NCBI GenBank assembly: GCA_948473115.1
Contig: CAOKWI010000015.1
Coordinates: 1-64,000, forward strand
DNA from: an uncultured Lachnospiraceae bacterium
Lineage (GTDB): Bacteria > Bacillota > Clostridia > Lachnospirales > Lachnospiraceae
Length of the DNA: 64,000 nt
Direction of reading: 5' to 3'
Part shown: in pieces, positions 61,654 through 64,000 of the stretch
Numbering within the stretch: the first letter of the stretch is position 1
Layout: each line of letters starts with the position of its first letter
The notes under the pieces: generated by a model
Database searches by the model: none
Told to the model about the DNA's origin: nothing
The model's input: the letters and a program-made list of their open reading frames with translations, nothing else
Position numbers and translations under genes: made by a program

Positions 61654-62928
61654 CTACTCCACTGTATACATATAGCTGCTCACAACATATAAAATTTCAC
61701 CGTTATATTCCACCCTTGACCATCCCGCATCGGGGCTATAGCCTGTCCTGTGCACCACTTCCCCATTACTGATCTGGCAGCGGACAGTGGTTTCCCCCTC
61801 GGATGTGCTGGGTTCCGTCCGCAGGTTGACATATTCCTTTGGCGTGATGTTGTCATCACAATCTGTAAAGAGGATGATTCTCCCGTCCATGGTATTTACC
61901 CTGTTGGGATTAGATGCCTGTACTGGCGTCTTATAGGACAGATCCGTAGTCAGATACTGGGAAACCGCATACAGAGTCTCACCGTTATGATCTATCCGCG
62001 ACCAGCCGGTAGCCTCGTTCACCCCCGTCCGGTTCAGGATTTCGCCATTCTGCGCCTGCGCCACAATGTTATCCGCATTCAGGGTACTTGGCTCCGAGCG
62101 GAGATTGATCACATCCTTCGGCGTCATCTCATCCTCAAGCTGTGTAAATTCCATTGCCGTTGTACCGGATACCGGTTCCTGCACGGCCGTGGAAGCCTGT
62201 GCCCCGGGTGAAATCGTCGTCTGCGGAGCCGCCGGGACGGACGTTGCCGAGGGCACAGGCGTTACGGTCGGCAAAGGCGTCGGGGATGCCGCTTCCGGCA
62301 AAGGCGTGGTTTCCGGCATGGAAGGCTGTGATGATGCTGCGTCCCCCGGCAGGGAACTGTTCTCCGGTTCCTTTCCGGAAAGCTCCTCCGACGCCACCGT
62401 ACTCAACAGCGCCTCATCCTCTTCCTTGTCCAGATGGGTAACATGCCACAGAACCGCGCATATGATCGCCGCAAGGACAATGAGTCCTGCCATGATTGCC
62501 GCCACCACCCAGGGTTTCATCGGGGCAGCCTCATCGTCCTCCCAGTCGTCCTCCGGAAAGTCACCCTCCCGAAAATTGTCCTCAGTCCTATTCCCCTCCG
62601 GGAAATCATCCTCTGGCATATCTCTTTCCGGAATGTCATCCCCTGGCATATCCCTTTCCGGAATGTCATCCCCTGGCATATCCCTTTCCGGAATGTCATT
62701 CCCTGGCATATCCCTTTCCGGAATATTCTTCTGTTGACGCTGTCTCCGGCTTCCGCTTTTGGGATCCTTTCTTTCATGGGGATCCCTCCACGTTTCCTCC
62801 GGAACCCATTCCTCCCGGGAATCCTCCAGGTCGATCTCCTCCAGCCCATCCGGCTCTTCTTTTCGGGAAAGCCTTGATTCCAGGGCTTCTGCCCGTTCCT
62901 CCACACTTTCTTCTTTCTCATCTCTCAT
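61654..62928 (-). CDS. Membrane-anchored protein with two bacterial SH3 domains
   Basis: A 424-residue protein: acidic cytoplasmic N-terminus with a ten-residue tandem repeat (DIPERDMPGD, four units, about 68-105), one membrane helix (about 139-162), a Ser/Thr/Pro-rich linker (about 185-265), and two SH3b domains (about 275-340 and 350-424), each with NLR.EPS and GWSR motifs. SH3b domains bind cell-wall peptides, so it is probably an envelope or spore-wall associated protein. It directly precedes spoVAD. Confidence 0.7.
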   Translation of the reverse strand: MRDEKEESVEERAEALESRLSRKEEPDGLEEIDLEDSREEWVPEETWRDPHERKDPKSGSRRQRQQKNIPERDMPGNDIPERDMPGDDIPERDMPGDDIPERDMPEDDFPEGNRTEDNFREGDFPEDDWEDDEAAPMKPWVVAAIMAGLIVLAAIICAVLWHVTHLDKEEDEALLSTVASEELSGKEPENSSLPGDAASSQPSMPETTPLPEAASPTPLPTVTPVPSATSVPAAPQTTISPGAQASTAVQEPVSGTTAMEFTQLEDEMTPKDVINLRSEPSTLNADNIVAQAQNGEILNRTGVNEATGWSRIDHNGETLYAVSQYLTTDLSYKTPVQASNPNRVNTMDGRIILFTDCDDNITPKEYVNLRTEPSTSEGETTVRCQISNGEVVHRTGYSPDAGWSRVEYNGEILYVVSSYMYTVE

Positions 62929-63006
62929 ACTGATAGCCTTGCCTTTCCGCTGTCCCGCAGTCGCCCGATACAGTTACCTGTAAAGTAAAACGCTGATGCG
63001 ACACAG

Positions 63007-64000
63007 TCAAGCCTCGTACCTGTACATCTCGCTCTGCGCCCGGATCAGTTCCTGATCGTCAAAATAATTGATCCTCATTGCACTCTTTACCTCTGAAAGC
63101 GTCCTGGCCGCCGTCTCCCTTGCGGCATCGCTTCCCTTTTTCAGTATATCGTAGATAGCAGGAATATCCTTCTCCAGTTCCTTTCTGCGGTTACGGATGG
63201 GTTCCAGGGTCTCCTGCATAATATTGTTCAGGAATTTCTTTACCTTCACATCCCCAAGTCCTCCACGGACATAATGGGCTTTCAGTTCTTCCAGGTCAGG
63301 ATATTCCGGCAGATACCTCTCAAAATGCTCCGGTTTACAGAAAGCGTCCAGATAGGTAAACACAGTGTTCCCTTCCAAATGCCCGGGATCACTGACCTGC
63401 AGATGCTGGGGATCCGTGTACATGCTCATCACCTTGGTGCGCACCTCATCCGCACTGTCGGCCAGATAAATGCAGTTTCCAAGGGATTTGCTCATCTTTG
63501 CCTTCCCGTCAATGCCGGGCAGCCTCTTACACGCCTCATTTTCCGGAAGCAGCGCCGCAGGCTCCACCAAGACGGGCGCATATACCGTATTAAATTTATG
63601 CACGATCTCCCTTGTCTGCTCGATCATAGGCAGCTGGTCATCGCCTACCGGCACGGTCGTTGCCTTGAATGCCGTAATATCAGCCGCCTGGCTGATGGGA
63701 TAAGTGAAAAAGCCCACCGGGATGCTGGCCTCAAAATTACGCATCTGTATCTCACTCTTTACGGTAGGATTCCTCTGCAGCCTGGCCACAGTGACAAGAT
63801 CCATATAATAAAAAGTCAGTTCGCATAACTCAGAGATCTGGGACTGAATGAACAGGATGGACTTTGCCGGATCCAGTCCACAGGACATATAATCCAATGC
63901 CACCTCTATAATATTCTGCCGCACCTTTTCCGGGTTTTCAATATTGTCCGTCAACGCCTGCGCATCCGCGATCATAATATATGTCTTCTTATATTCTCCG
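63007..64000 (-). CDS. trpS: Tryptophanyl-tRNA synthetase (5' end beyond the window)
   Basis: At least 330 residues of TrpRS, a class I synthetase charging tRNA-Trp. The KMSKS loop ([10 protein letters not shown], about residue 187 of the visible part) and [11 protein letters not shown] are diagnostic. The frame is open to the right edge without a stop, and the family's HIGH-like motif and first 30-40 residues are missing, so the true start lies outside. The ATG at 63975 is internal. Confidence 0.93.
   Translation of the reverse strand, partial: GEYKKTYIMIADAQALTDNIENPEKVRQNIIEVALDYMSCGLDPAKSILFIQSQISELCELTFYYMDLVTVARLQRNPTVKSEIQMRNFEASIPVGFFTYPISQAADITAFKATTVPVGDDQLPMIEQTREIVHKFNTVYAPVLVEPAALLPENEACKRLPGIDGKAKMSKSLGNCIYLADSADEVRTKVMSMYTDPQHLQVSDPGHLEGNTVFTYLDAFCKPEHFERYLPEYPDLEELKAHYVRGGLGDVKVKKFLNNIMQETLEPIRNRRKELEKDIPAIYDILKKGSDAARETAARTLSEVKSAMRINYFDDQELIRAQSEMYRYEA

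Noticed and set aside
62610-62725. 30-bp direct repeats resembling CRISPR
   Set aside because: In-frame coding repeats of the SH3 protein; no unique spacers.

Overview
The window reads as ordinary chromosome of an anaerobic, motile, spore-forming Firmicute of the Lachnospiraceae type. It carries two Lachnospiraceae-style flagellins, a large che operon, split spoVA sporulation genes, DUF6142/DUF6033/DUF5721-type small proteins, strong AGGAGG ribosome sites and sigma-A promoters with 17-bp spacers. I see no rRNA, tRNA or CRISPR. Most genes lie on the minus strand.

Layout: 0.1-3.5 kb is a pyrE operon ending in an M29 aminopeptidase. 4.0-11.5 kb is a GH51 arabinofuranosidase next to a surface-sugar operon (membrane GT-C, 3-aminosugar aminotransferase and ketoisomerase, lipid-linked GT2, GtrA). 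11.6-17.9 kb is a heterodimeric ABC exporter followed by an AgrC/AgrA-like two-component system. 18.6-29.9 kb is chemotaxis: MCP, CheW, CheA, CheY, CheB, CheR, two HD-GYP response regulators, a PAS histidine kinase and a free Hpt protein. 30-36 kb is a sulfur/amino-acid operon: solute-binding lipoprotein, zinc methyltransferase of the MtaA/UroD superfamily, transsulfuration enzyme, two permeases and an ATPase. It is preceded by a leader with a very cysteine-rich 33-codon ORF and two tandem terminators. 36-45.5 kb is an accessory flagellin region: a DUF6033-like protein, an Rpn-type nuclease, a broken YoeB toxin, two flagellins, HicAB, an extended CsrA-like protein, a minimal tyrosine recombinase and a fragment of a second copy. 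46-64 kb holds argG, DUF1294, DegV, an opp operon, zinc-ribbon and transglutaminase proteins, spoVAE/spoVAD separated by ridA, an SH3 protein and trpS (cut by the window end).

Three things stand out. First, both flagellin leaders and the DUF6033 leader carry the same hairpin with a CGGA tetraloop just before the Shine-Dalgarno sequence. The stem sequence differs between families but pairing is kept, and a CsrA homologue lies beside the second flagellin, so this is probably one post-transcriptional flagellin regulon. Second, the sulfur operon leader looks like a cysteine-sensing attenuator. Third, the intergenic spaces are full of short palindromic repeats (at least four families plus a MITE-like element), and at least seven genes carry in-frame tandem repeats in linker regions.

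Start sites were moved inward from the longest reading frame wherever a good ribosome site preceded an internal ATG. All function calls come from motif and family recognition by eye; no search was run.
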